Below are positions 42,685 through 50,321 of a DNA stretch of 64,000 bases, piece by piece (position 1 is the first letter of the stretch; each line of letters begins with the position of its first letter). The stretch lies in assembly GCF_022695595.1 (NCBI RefSeq), contig NZ_CP074380.1:1364001-1428000 (forward strand), written 5' to 3'. The position numbers and the translations under genes were made by a program. The notes beneath the pieces were generated by a model that was not told the origin of the DNA, searched no databases, and saw only the letters and a list, made by a program, of their open reading frames with translations. This stretch comes from Streptomyces sp. MST-110588. GTDB taxonomy: Bacteria; Actinomycetota; Actinomycetes; Streptomycetales; Streptomycetaceae.

Positions 42685-43629
42685 TCAGTTGGCGGCTGCC
42701 AGCAGTCCGAGGATACGCCGCGCGGTGGCGGCATCCCGCGCCGCGGCGAAGGGCAGCGCGTTGCCGCCCGCTATACGGAACGGCTCGCCGGCGACCGTCC
42801 CGCCGGCACCGCCCGCTTCCTGTACGAGGAGCAGCCCGGCCGCATGGTCCCAGGCGTTCTCCCAACTGAAGGCGAGCCCGTCGATGGCGCCCTGCGCGAC
42901 GTGCAGGTACTCCAGTCCCGCCGAGCCGCAGGGGCGGGTGGCGACACCGCCGGCGTCCAGGGCGGCCAGCACCCGCTTCTGCTCGTCGGTGGTGAAGTCG
43001 TAGTGGGATATCGCCACCCGCAGGGCCTGGCCGGGCTCCGGGGAGCCGGCTTGCAGCGGGGAGCCGTTGAGCCTGGCGCCACCGCCGCGGCGGGCGACCG
43101 CCATCAGGCCCAGCGCCGGGGCGTACGTCCAGGAAGCCAGCAGCTCGCCGTGGAGGGCGAGGGTGACCAGCGTGGCGAAGCCGGGGTCGCCGTGGACGAA
43201 CTGGCGGGTGCCGTCGACGGGGTCGACGATCCACACCGGGTCCGGGCCGCTGAGCGCGCCCAGCACGGAGGGGTCGGCGTGCACCGCTTCCTCGCCGACG
43301 ACCATGGAGCCGGGCAGCAGGGACGTCAGGGCGGCGGTGAGGTGTTCCTCGGCGAGCCGGTCGGCGGTGGTGACGAGGTCGTGCGGCCCGTTCTTCTCCG
43401 CTATCTCCTCGGCCGCGAGCTGCCGGAAGCGCGGCGTGATCTCGGCCGCCGCCGCGGCCCGGACGGCGGCCTCGACCGCCGCCCCGTCCACCGCCCGCAG
43501 CACCTCGGCCGCGGCGCGCTCCGCCGCCGCCGTGCCCGCTGTCGCGTCCGCCGTGTTCGCCGCCGGGTTCGCCGCGTTCGCCCGGTTCGCTGTCGTTCCT
43601 GCCGCATCCGTACGCATAGCCTCGATCAT
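42685..43629 (-). CDS. Inositol monophosphatase family protein
   Basis: 314 residues. Metal ligands appear in [22 protein letters not shown] and NAWDHAAG, the standard IMPase set. Substrates of the family include inositol phosphate, fructose-1,6-bisphosphate, histidinol phosphate and PAP. The first ~65 residues are an Ala/Asn/Thr repeat ([12 protein letters not shown]) that is not part of the fold. The 43629 start is one of two close ATGs. Confidence 0.88.
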   Translation of the reverse strand: MIEAMRTDAAGTTANRANAANPAANTADATAGTAAAERAAAEVLRAVDGAAVEAAVRAAAAAEITPRFRQLAAEEIAEKNGPHDLVTTADRLAEEHLTAALTSLLPGSMVVGEEAVHADPSVLGALSGPDPVWIVDPVDGTRQFVHGDPGFATLVTLALHGELLASWTYAPALGLMAVARRGGGARLNGSPLQAGSPEPGQALRVAISHYDFTTDEQKRVLAALDAGGVATRPCGSAGLEYLHVAQGAIDGLAFSWENAWDHAAGLLLVQEAGGAGGTVAGEPFRIAGGNALPFAAARDAATARRILGLLAAAN

Positions 43630-43735
43630 GCTTCCATCGAACCACGCCCCACTGACACCGGGCCTGGATTCCGGGTGAACTCCCGGCGCGGAGCGCGCGG
43701 CGCCCACCCGGTGCGGCGCTCACCCGGTGCGGCGC

Positions 43736-44125
43736 TCACCTGGTGGTGTGGGACGGCCCTTTCAGGAAGGGCCTGACGTAACTGTCGAGCATGGGCCCGA
43801 TGATCGGCGCGCCCAGGATGGTGTCGTTGCCGGGTTGCAGATTGGGCACCAGGTCGGCGCCGCCGCACTGGTTGAGGGCGCTGGCGAACGGCATGGTGGT
43901 CAAGTTGTTGCTGCCCGGTCCGTCGTTCAGTACCGCACCTCCATAGGCGTGGCCGTCCGTCGTGGGGTTGGCGCACTCCGTACCGATCGCGGGCGACAGG
44001 AAGGACCCGATCCCGCCGGCGGAGGCGGGCGTGGCACAGATGAGCACCGCCGCCAGTCCCGCCGTGCCGACCAGTGGGGTGACCGCTGTGGCGACCGCAT
44101 GACGAACCGCATTGAGCATGATCAT
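43736..44125 (-). CDS. Small secreted protein of unknown function
   Basis: 129 residues. A clear signal peptide (hydrophobic core about 13-35, cleavage after ATPASA) and a ~90-residue mature part with two Cys (TECANP, NQCGGAD), Gly/Asn-rich sequence and a hydrophobic end (APIIGPMLDSYVRPFL). I do not recognise a family. It is not a chaplin or rodlin by motif. ATGs at 44125 and 44119 both fit. It stands alone, divergent from the lipoate ligase gene. Confidence 0.7.
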   Translation of the reverse strand: MIMLNAVRHAVATAVTPLVGTAGLAAVLICATPASAGGIGSFLSPAIGTECANPTTDGHAYGGAVLNDGPGSNNLTTMPFASALNQCGGADLVPNLQPGNDTILGAPIIGPMLDSYVRPFLKGPSHTTR

Positions 44126-44260
44126 GACTGTTGAACGACGCGTCGGCCCCCAGGTCACCGATGATCACCCGTCCCGCCGTCACCGCGGCGATGGCGTTAC
44201 GGTGGAGACGGCTGCCGGCCGCCTGGGCCGTGCGCAGGTTCGGGTGAAGGAGAGACCGCC

Positions 44261-45328
44261 GTGCAGGGCGAGTACCACGGTGAGTACAAGGTGCCGGGCG
44301 GCAAGCTCGTCGTCGTCGACCTCGGCGTGAGCGACGGGGTGCTGTGTGACGTACGCGTCGCCGGTGACTTCTTCCTTGAACCGGACGAGGCGCTCGACGC
44401 CATCAACCAGGCGCTGGAGGGCGCCCCTGCCGACACCGACGCCCGGGGCCTGGCGGCCCGTATCGAGGCGGCGCTGCCGGCCGGCGCGGTGCTGTTCGGC
44501 TTCACCGCGGAGTCGGTGGGCGTCGCGGTGCGCCGGGCGGTCGCCCAGGCCACCGACTGGAACGACTACGACTGGCAGATCATCCACGAGGGTCCCCAGC
44601 CGCCCGCCCTGCACATGGCACTGGACGAGGTGCTGACCACCGAGGTCGCGGCCGGGCGGCGGCCCCCGACGCTGCGCGTGTGGGAGTGGGACCGCCCCGC
44701 GGTGATCATCGGCAGCTTCCAGTCGCTGCGCAACGAGGTCGATCCCGCGGGCGCCGAGAAGCACGGCGTGACGGTCGTACGGCGCATCAGCGGCGGTGGG
44801 GCGATGTTCGCGGAGCCGGGAAACACCATCACGTACTCCCTGTGCGTACCGGCCTCGCTCGTCCAGGGCCTGACCTTCGCCGAGAGCTACGCCTATCTGG
44901 ACGACTGGGTGCTGGCCGCCCTGGGCGACATGGGCATCAACGCCTGGTACAAGCCGCTCAACGACATCGCGACCGACGCCGGGAAGATCGCGGGCGCCGC
45001 CCAGAAGCGCGTGGTCGCCGGGGACGGCGCCGTGCTGCACCACGTGACGATGTCCTACGACATCGATGCGGACAAGATGGTCGAGGTGCTCCGCATCGGC
45101 AAGGAGAAGCTCTCCGACAAGGGCACCCGCAGCGCCAAGAAGCGGGTCGACCCGCTGCGCCGCCAGACTGGTCTGCCCCGCGCCGAGGTCATCGACCGCA
45201 TGATCGCCTCCTTCCGCGCCCGCTACGGCGGCACGGACGGCACGGTCACGGACGAGGAGCTGGCCCGGGCACGGCAACTGGCCGGCGGCAAGTTCAGCTC
45301 CCGGGAGTGGCTCACCCGCGTGCCGTAA
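44261..45328 (+). CDS. Lipoate-protein ligase with fused N-terminal accessory domain
   Basis: 355 residues. The first ~95 resemble the LplB-type or C-terminal accessory domain (KLVVVDLGVSDGVLCDV...DFFLEPDEAL). The rest is the LplA catalytic domain: RISGGGAMFAEPGNTITYSL, DIATDAGKIAGAAQKR with the probable catalytic Lys, and MSYDIDADKM. Attaches scavenged lipoate to E2/H proteins. The accessory domain is at the N-terminus, unlike E. coli LplA where it follows the catalytic domain. GTG start after AAGGAG. Confidence 0.92.
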   Translation: MQGEYHGEYKVPGGKLVVVDLGVSDGVLCDVRVAGDFFLEPDEALDAINQALEGAPADTDARGLAARIEAALPAGAVLFGFTAESVGVAVRRAVAQATDWNDYDWQIIHEGPQPPALHMALDEVLTTEVAAGRRPPTLRVWEWDRPAVIIGSFQSLRNEVDPAGAEKHGVTVVRRISGGGAMFAEPGNTITYSLCVPASLVQGLTFAESYAYLDDWVLAALGDMGINAWYKPLNDIATDAGKIAGAAQKRVVAGDGAVLHHVTMSYDIDADKMVEVLRIGKEKLSDKGTRSAKKRVDPLRRQTGLPRAEVIDRMIASFRARYGGTDGTVTDEELARARQLAGGKFSSREWLTRVP

Positions 45329-45360
45329 CGGATGACCGATCGATGTATTCGAACTGGCTT

Positions 45361-45969
45361 CTACGTGGCTAGGTTCTCGATCGTGGTCGGCAGGGCGTTT
45401 TCCAGGAGGGTCTTTGCCGCTGTCCGTGCGTGCCGGCCGTAGTTCGACTCGCCCAGCACCATGGCGCGGCTGGCGGCGCCGTCCGCGAGGGTCACGAGTT
45501 GCTCGGCGAGGACGGCGGGCTCCCGGCAGCCCAGTTCCGCTACCAGGTCGGTCACCAGCCGCACCATCAGCAGTTTCTGTTCGCGGGCGTAGGAGTGGAC
45601 CGCGTTCTGGGGGTCGGGGAACTCCGCGGCGGCGTCGATGAACGGGCATCCGCGCACGGGATCCGTGCCGGTCGGGGGCGGGTCGAACAGTGCGAGGATG
45701 CGCTCCTTGGCGGGGATGTCCTCGCGTGCCAGCACGCCCTCCAGGGTGCGTCCCGTCGAGGAGAGATCCTTGAGATGGGCGAGGACCAGCTCGTCTTTGG
45801 TCCTGAAGTGCGCGTAGAGGGTGCGCTTGGACACCGGAGCCCGCTCCGCGATCTGCTCCATGCCGGTCGCGTTGATCCCCTGGGCCGCGAACAGTCCGGC
45901 CGCGGCGGCCAGGATGCGCTCCCGCCCTCCGCGCCCCGGCCGTCGAGACGCCGTCGTCATCGTGGTCAT
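45361..45969 (-). CDS. TetR-family repressor of the nitroreductase gene
   Basis: 202 residues. HTH MEQIAERAPVSKRTLYAHFR. Divergent from the nitroreductase gene by 103 bp, with two well-matched 22-bp palindromes in that gap (listed separately), so control of both genes is likely. The ligand domain (PVRGCPFIDAAAEFPDP) has the CPF signature seen in many oxidoreductase-linked TetR proteins. Confidence 0.92.
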   Translation of the reverse strand: MTTMTTASRRPGRGGRERILAAAAGLFAAQGINATGMEQIAERAPVSKRTLYAHFRTKDELVLAHLKDLSSTGRTLEGVLAREDIPAKERILALFDPPPTGTDPVRGCPFIDAAAEFPDPQNAVHSYAREQKLLMVRLVTDLVAELGCREPAVLAEQLVTLADGAASRAMVLGESNYGRHARTAAKTLLENALPTTIENLAT

Positions 45970-45974
45970 GACGT

Positions 45975-45996
45975 AAGTATACGTTCCCGTTTACTT
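45975..45996. promoter_or_regulatory. TetR operator site 1
   Basis: 22-bp palindrome with arms AAGTATACG and CGTTTACTT (one mismatch). Its right arm contains the -35 box (TTTACT) of the nitroreductase promoter and it starts 5 bp upstream of the TetR start codon, so it could block both promoters. Confidence 0.8.
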
Positions 45997-46019
45997 CGGA
46001 GGGGATGGCTGGCTATAGT
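45991..46019 (+). promoter_or_regulatory. Nitroreductase promoter
   Basis: -35 TTTACT (45991-45996), 17-bp spacer, -10 TATAGT (46014-46019). Flanked by operator sites 1 and 2. Confidence 0.7.
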
Positions 46020-46027
46020 GCCACTTC

Positions 46028-46049
46028 AAGTAAACGGTTACGTTTACTT
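46028..46049. promoter_or_regulatory. TetR operator site 2
   Basis: Perfect palindrome with arms AAGTAAACG and CGTTTACTT around GTTA, placed just after the predicted transcription start. Start-to-start distance to site 1 is 53 bp. Confidence 0.8.
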
Positions 46050-46072
46050 TGGTGAATCCTGAGGAGAGTTCC

Positions 46073-46813
46073 ATGAGCGGACCGGTCTTCACCCGGACGC
46101 GCACGAGCGAGGCGCCCACCGGCCGGACACAGCCGGGCGGGACGCAAATGTCGGAATACGCCGAGCAGTTGATCCGCGGGCGCCGCGCGACCCGCGCATT
46201 CCGTCCCGACCCGGTACCCGAGGACACTCTGCGCAAGGTCTTCTCCCTGGCCGGCACCGCGCCGTCCAATTCCAACGCGCAGCCGTGGCGGGTCGAGGTG
46301 GTCGGTGGCGCAAGGCGGGACCGTCTGGCCGACGCCCTGCGAACGGCCCACGCCGAGCGACGCGTCACGGCCGACTACCCGTACTCCGAGGACATGTACG
46401 CACCCGTCCACCAGGAACGACGGGCCGCCTTCGGTGCCGGTCTGTACGGAGCGCTGGGCATCGGCCCCGACGACCACCCGGCTCGCGCGGCCTACGACGC
46501 GGAAAGTCTGGGCTTCTACGGGGCGCCCCATGCCGCGTTCCTGTTCGTCACCGGCGACGGCGGGCCGCGACTGGCCGCCGACGCCGGCGCTTACCTGCAG
46601 ACGCTGCTGCTGGCCATGGCCGGCTACGGCGTGGCCAGTTGCCCGCAGGGCCTGCTCAGCTTCTACGCCGACACCGTCCGCGATCAACTCGGAGTCGGAG
46701 AGGGGAAGCTGCTCGTGGGTATCTCCTTCGGCTACGCCGACGAGAACGCGCCGGTGAACCGGGTCGCGACCGGCCGGGCGGCCCTGGAGGCAACCACCAC
46801 ATTCCACACCTAG
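46073..46813 (+). CDS. Nitroreductase-family flavoenzyme
   Basis: 246 residues. FMN-contact regions: RRATRAFRPDPVPEDTLR, APSNSNAQPW and the C-terminal GYGVASCPQG, all typical of nitroreductases. Reduces nitroaromatics or quinones, or acts on an unknown substrate, with NAD(P)H. GAGGAG precedes the ATG. The stop codon lies immediately before the end-like sequence of an IS5 remnant, so the last few residues could have been altered by insertion. Confidence 0.92.
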   Translation: MSGPVFTRTRTSEAPTGRTQPGGTQMSEYAEQLIRGRRATRAFRPDPVPEDTLRKVFSLAGTAPSNSNAQPWRVEVVGGARRDRLADALRTAHAERRVTADYPYSEDMYAPVHQERRAAFGAGLYGALGIGPDDHPARAAYDAESLGFYGAPHAAFLFVTGDGGPRLAADAGAYLQTLLLAMAGYGVASCPQGLLSFYADTVRDQLGVGEGKLLVGISFGYADENAPVNRVATGRAALEATTTFHT

Positions 46814-47034
46814 AGTCGGTCCCGAAAGCGCTGGTCACAGCCACTCGTTGAGGGCTGCGACCAGCACGGTCGCCTCATATCGGACGGCGAGTTCGGTTGC
46901 GTACCTGGTCGGCCTTCTCCGGGATGGTGCATCCGATCCTGTGTCTGCGCAGGTAGAAGCGGTTCGCCCGGGATCCGTAGGCTTTGTCGGCACGGACCCT
47001 GTCCGTCAGGTCCCCTCGCGCCGCGCCATGACCG
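46814..47034 (-). mobile_element. IS5-family transposase remnant with internal deletion
   Basis: Minus-strand reading gives ADKAYGSRANRFYLRRHRIG then CTIPEKADQVRNR, the DDE-region text of IS5-type transposases common in Streptomyces. In another frame the C-terminal end follows directly (ELAVRYEATVLVAALNEWL-stop at 46835). The ~35 residues that should lie between are deleted. The left edge GAGTCGGTCCCGAAAG resembles an IS terminus. Non-functional; it has cut into the small ORF to its right. Confidence 0.8.
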
Positions 47035-47172
47035 TTACAGTTCAAGATCCACTCTCGCAACAGACCCTAGTTCGGCCCGGGTGTTCTTCTGGTCTTCAAC
47101 GGCCCGGCGGTCTTTGGCGACGATGGCGCCACGGGGGTTGCGCTTGGGCAGGTTGCATGGGCAGTCAGGCAT
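47035..47172 (-). CDS. Small Cys-containing ORF truncated by IS5 remnant
   Basis: 45 residues; the first ~35 (MPDCPCNLPKRNPRGAIVAK...) look natural, the last ten come from IS-derived sequence. It follows the 64-residue gene, overlapping its stop region by eight bases. Function unknown. Confidence 0.5.
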   Translation of the reverse strand: MPDCPCNLPKRNPRGAIVAKDRRAVEDQKNTRAELGSVARVDLEL

Positions 47173-47359
47173 GGTCGTCCTCTTTCAGCAGTTGGAGGCA
47201 TGCTTCGCAGTTGACGGCGCGACGCCATTCGGTGGTCTCCTCGTCGGCCTTTCCGGCGCCGCAGTGCGGGCGGAGAGTGCCCCCGGCCAGGAGGGGCTTG
47301 TGGGTGGTCAGAAGGTCGTCTCCGACGGTGACGGCCCTCTCCACCTGCTTGGGGGTCAC
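47165..47359 (-). CDS. Small conserved-type protein with Cys pairs
   Basis: 64 residues with one Cys in PHCGAGK and another in VNCEACLQLL. GTG overlaps the upstream stop (GTGA). Part of a run of four small genes found next to XRE-DUF397 pairs in Streptomyces. No function assigned. Confidence 0.6.
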   Translation of the reverse strand: MTPKQVERAVTVGDDLLTTHKPLLAGGTLRPHCGAGKADEETTEWRRAVNCEACLQLLKEDDHA

Positions 47360-47514
47360 CGCTGTGCCTTGCTCGTCTTGGGTGCGGGGACCGGAGGCTC
47401 GTGGTCGGGGTGCCGGCCGATGAGGATTCGGCAGTCCGCGGCCTTGGATTGATCGCCTTCGGCCACGGCGGCTTTCAGGTCGCGGGTCAGCTTCTGGCAG
47501 CGTGCGCACGTCAT
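47356..47514 (-). CDS. Small protein, CxxC N-terminus
   Basis: 52 residues starting MTCARCQKLTRDLKAAVAEG, possibly a zinc-binding peptide. A start at 47547 is possible. Coupled to the following gene. Function unknown. Confidence 0.6.
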   Translation of the reverse strand: MTCARCQKLTRDLKAAVAEGDQSKAADCRILIGRHPDHEPPVPAPKTSKAQR

Positions 47515-47563
47515 GGGGGTTCCCGGGGTTCGGGTCGGCGGGTTCATTGGGGAAGCGGCCCTT

Positions 47564-47830
47564 TTATGTGGGCGCTGACTGTCGCCGTCCGTCAGTGGTG
47601 TTCTTGGCGGGAACGGTCACGGGCTCCGACCAGCACCGGTCGTACGTGCCGTGCCCGGTCTCGTCTGCGTGCGCGCGCATCCATGCGTTGGGCCGCAAGG
47701 GGTTGTCCCACAGGGACGACCGCGCACCGCACACGTTTCCGTCGGTCTCGGTGGTGCACTCCGCGAAGTGCTTCCGGACGCCGTTGATCTCGATCACTCG
47801 GCGGTCGCGGGAGGGGGCGGGGGTGGCCAT
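47564..47830 (-). CDS. Small hypothetical protein (DUF7848-like)
   Basis: 88 residues with spaced Cys residues (HFAECTTETDGNVCGA), an RPNAWMRAHADETGH helix and YDRCW. Resembles small actinobacterial proteins annotated DUF7848, encoded beside XRE-DUF397 regulators; recalled, not searched. First of the small-gene set. ATG at 47830; longer readings are doubtful. Confidence 0.6.
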   Translation of the reverse strand: MATPAPSRDRRVIEINGVRKHFAECTTETDGNVCGARSSLWDNPLRPNAWMRAHADETGHGTYDRCWSEPVTVPAKNTTDGRRQSAPT

Positions 47831-48039
47831 GGGCGTACCTTCGGGTCGGTGGGTGGGGAGGGTTGCGTCACTGTTGGCGTGCGGGTGGGAGGCGATGGTC
47901 CGGTTCCGGCCTGCCGTGGTCTCCTGGGGCACTTTCGTTCCTCTCCGTGGCGGTTTCGCTACCGAGGGGGTTCAGCGTGGCCTAGTGTTGAGCCACCCAT
48001 CAACCTGCCGATTCCGCACGAAAGGGTTGGTGACTGCCC

Positions 48040-48876
48040 ATGAACCGACGCGAGTTGCACCCGGATAGCAGCCCCCAAGCGGCCTACGGGGCACGCGTAC
48101 GGAGATTGAGGGATGCGCGCGGCTGGACGCAGGATGAGCTGGCCGAACGCATGGGGTACTCAAGCGTCCACATCTCAGCAGTCGAAGTTGGTCGCAAGCC
48201 TCCAACTCTCCGCTTCTCGCGTAGTGCTGACGTCGCCTTTGGCCTCGTGGGGACAACCGAGACGTTCGAGCGGGAGTTCCGCGAGATCCGGCAGGGCTCG
48301 CTTCTTGAAGGCTTCCCGGAGTTCGTGGAGCACGAAGGGCGCGCGGCAGAGATCAGGCTGTACGAAGTCGGCGTGATCCCAGGACTGCTACAGACGGCGG
48401 AGTACGCGTCCGCCCTTGCGGAGAGCGCTGTTAGACGGGGGATGATCACGAAGGAGCAGGCAGACGAACGGGTCGCACTCGTCGCCGAGCGACAGGCGGC
48501 GTTACTCCGGACTCCCCCGCCACTGGTGTTGGCGGTGTTGGACGAGAGCTGTCTACGGCGCCCCGTTGGCGAGCCGGGTGTGATGGCTGCTCAGTTGGAG
48601 CGGCTGACCGACTTCGCCACACTTCCCACCACCATCCTTCAGGTGGCTCCGTTCACCATGGGAACGGATAGGCCGTTCAGCCTGCCCATCACGATTCTGA
48701 CGATGGCGAACCGCTTGCTGGTGTCGTACGCGGAGTCTGCTCAAGCCGGGCACCTTGAACGCGAATCCACCTCCGTGGTGCCCCTGCTGACGGCCTACCA
48801 TCAGTTGCAGGCCGGAGCCCTCTCTCAGTCGGCTTCCGTAGCCATGATCGAACAGCTCAGAAAGGGCACTCCGTGA
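48040..48876 (+). CDS. XRE-family regulator with DUF5753 domain
   Basis: 278 residues. N-terminal helix-turn-helix (WTQDELAERMGYSSVHISAV) and a long DUF5753 effector domain (EVGVIPGLLQTAEYA, LAVLDESCLRRPVG). These form regulator pairs with DUF397 proteins, often affecting development or antibiotic production. Stop overlaps the DUF397 start (GTGA). GAAAGGG lies upstream of the ATG. Confidence 0.94.
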   Translation: MNRRELHPDSSPQAAYGARVRRLRDARGWTQDELAERMGYSSVHISAVEVGRKPPTLRFSRSADVAFGLVGTTETFEREFREIRQGSLLEGFPEFVEHEGRAAEIRLYEVGVIPGLLQTAEYASALAESAVRRGMITKEQADERVALVAERQAALLRTPPPLVLAVLDESCLRRPVGEPGVMAAQLERLTDFATLPTTILQVAPFTMGTDRPFSLPITILTMANRLLVSYAESAQAGHLERESTSVVPLLTAYHQLQAGALSQSASVAMIEQLRKGTP

Positions 48877-49079
48877 CCACCGAATCCCTGAAATGGTTCA
48901 AGTCTTCGTACAGTGAGAACGGCGGCCAGTGCATAGAGGTCCGTGGTGACCTCGCCGTTACCCATGCCGTGGTCCCCATCCGCGACAGCAAGGACCCGGA
49001 CGGCCACGTCCTGACCATCCCCTCCGGTTCGTTCGCCGACTTCATCTCCGGTGTGAAGGCGGGCGCGTTCTCCGCCTGA
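48873..49079 (+). CDS. DUF397 protein, partner of XRE regulator
   Basis: 68 residues. Has the diagnostic WFKSSYSENGGQCIEV and VPIRDSKDPDG motifs of DUF397. GTG start, four-base overlap with the XRE gene. Proposed to act as antagonist or partner of the XRE protein; known only for a few homologues. Confidence 0.94.
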   Translation: MTTESLKWFKSSYSENGGQCIEVRGDLAVTHAVVPIRDSKDPDGHVLTIPSGSFADFISGVKAGAFSA

Positions 49080-49120
49080 TCACGGAGCGCTCCCGCCGGC
49101 CCAGCGCTGTGTGGGTGGCC

Positions 49121-49158
49121 GAGCGGCCCCCTTCGTCGTGCGATGAAGAGGGCCGCTC
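49121..49158 (+). terminator. Terminator after XRE-DUF397 pair
   Basis: Hairpin with outer arms GAGCGGCCC and GGGCCGCTC and a partly paired CTTCGTC/GATGAAG inner stem, 41 bases after the DUF397 stop. Also lies beyond the 3' end of the minus-strand LLM gene, so may serve both. Confidence 0.8.
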
Positions 49159-49197
49159 TCGTGCCGTAGGGCCGTGGACGGTCAGAGCGTCAGCGGC

Positions 49198-50199
49198 TCA
49201 GCCGGTCAGTGCCGGGATGACGTGCTGCCCGTAGGCGTCGATCGTGGCTTCCTTCGCGTCGTGCATCGCGTACAGCGCGAACTGGTCCACGCCCAGGTCC
49301 CTCAGCGCCCGCAGTTTCTCGATCTGGGCGGCGGGCGGGCCCAGCAGGCAGAAGCGGTCCACGATCTCGTCGGGGACGAAGGCGGTGTCCGGGTTCCCGG
49401 TGCGGCCGTGGTGGGCGTAGTCATACCCCTGACGTGCCTTGATGTACGAGGTCAGGGCCTCGGGCACCAGGCCGGAGTGCTCGCCGTACCGGCTCACCAG
49501 GTCCGCGACGTGGTTGCCGACCATGCCGCCGAACCACCGGCACTGCTCCCGCGCACGGTCCAGGTCCTCGCCGACGTAGGCGGGCGCGGCGACGCAGATC
49601 GTGACCGTGCCGGGGTCGCGGCCCGCCTCGGCCGCCGCCGTCCGTACGGCCTTGATCATCCATTCGGTGAGAAAAGGGTCGGCGAGCTGGAGGATGAACC
49701 CGTCCGCCAGCCGGCCGGCCATCGCCAGCGCCCTGGGCCCGTACGCGGCCATCCACACCGGCAGCCGGCCGTCCCGTACCCAGGGGATGCGCAGCCTGCG
49801 GCCGTCCACGTCGGCCTCGCGGCCCTCGGCGAGGTCCCGGATGACGCCGATGGCCTCCCCCAGGCGCGCGAGGGTGTCGGGTTTGCGGCCCGCCACGCGC
49901 ATCGCGGAGTCGCCGCGGCCGATGCCGCAGACCGTCCTGTTGCCGTACATCTCGTTGAGCGTGGCGAAGGTGGAGGCGGTGACTTCGGGGGTACGGGTGG
50001 AGGGGTTGGTGACCATCGGGCCGACGATCATGCGTTCGGTGTGTTCCAGGACGCGGCTGTAGATGACGAACGGCTCCTGCCACAGTACGGAGGAGTCGAA
50101 GGTCCAGCCGTAGCGGAACCCCTGCCGTTCGGCGCGGCGCATCAGGGCGACGACCGCCGAGCCGGGAGGGTCGGTCTGAAGGACGACTCCGAAGTCCAC
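49198..50199 (-). CDS. LLM-class F420-dependent oxidoreductase
   Basis: 333 residues, luciferase-like fold. Seen: MDFGVVLQTDPPGSAVV start, PMVTNPSTRTPEVTAS, GIGRGDSAMRVAGRKP and WMAAYGPRALAMAGRLADG. Members use reduced F420 or FMN. Downstream of dihydropyrimidinase, it probably takes part in pyrimidine or hydantoin breakdown; the exact step is unknown. GTG start; 116 bp separate it from the dihydropyrimidinase stop, with a tandem repeat between. Confidence 0.92.
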   Translation of the reverse strand: MDFGVVLQTDPPGSAVVALMRRAERQGFRYGWTFDSSVLWQEPFVIYSRVLEHTERMIVGPMVTNPSTRTPEVTASTFATLNEMYGNRTVCGIGRGDSAMRVAGRKPDTLARLGEAIGVIRDLAEGREADVDGRRLRIPWVRDGRLPVWMAAYGPRALAMAGRLADGFILQLADPFLTEWMIKAVRTAAAEAGRDPGTVTICVAAPAYVGEDLDRAREQCRWFGGMVGNHVADLVSRYGEHSGLVPEALTSYIKARQGYDYAHHGRTGNPDTAFVPDEIVDRFCLLGPPAAQIEKLRALRDLGVDQFALYAMHDAKEATIDAYGQHVIPALTG

Positions 50200-50273
50200 A
50201 GCGACGCTCCTTGAGTTGCTCGGGTTGCTGGGTTGCTGGCCTGTTTCTCTTCCCTGCTCGGGCTCCTCGGGCC

Positions 50274-50321
50274 TCTCGGCCTCTCGGGCTCTCAGGCTCT
50301 CGGCCTCTCGGGCTCTCAGGC
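50274..50321 (+). repeat. 24-bp tandem repeat, two units
   Basis: Two identical units of TCTCGGCCTCTCGGGCTCTCAGGC, the second overlapping the last codons and stop of the dihydropyrimidinase gene. Further degenerate CTCGGGC phrases extend left to about 50255. Confidence 0.8.

Noticed and set aside
43736..44125. Chaplin or rodlin identity for the small secreted protein
   Set aside because: It has a signal peptide and NQCG, but lacks the chaplin GNxxQVPxxxPVNxCG spacing and the second Cys position.
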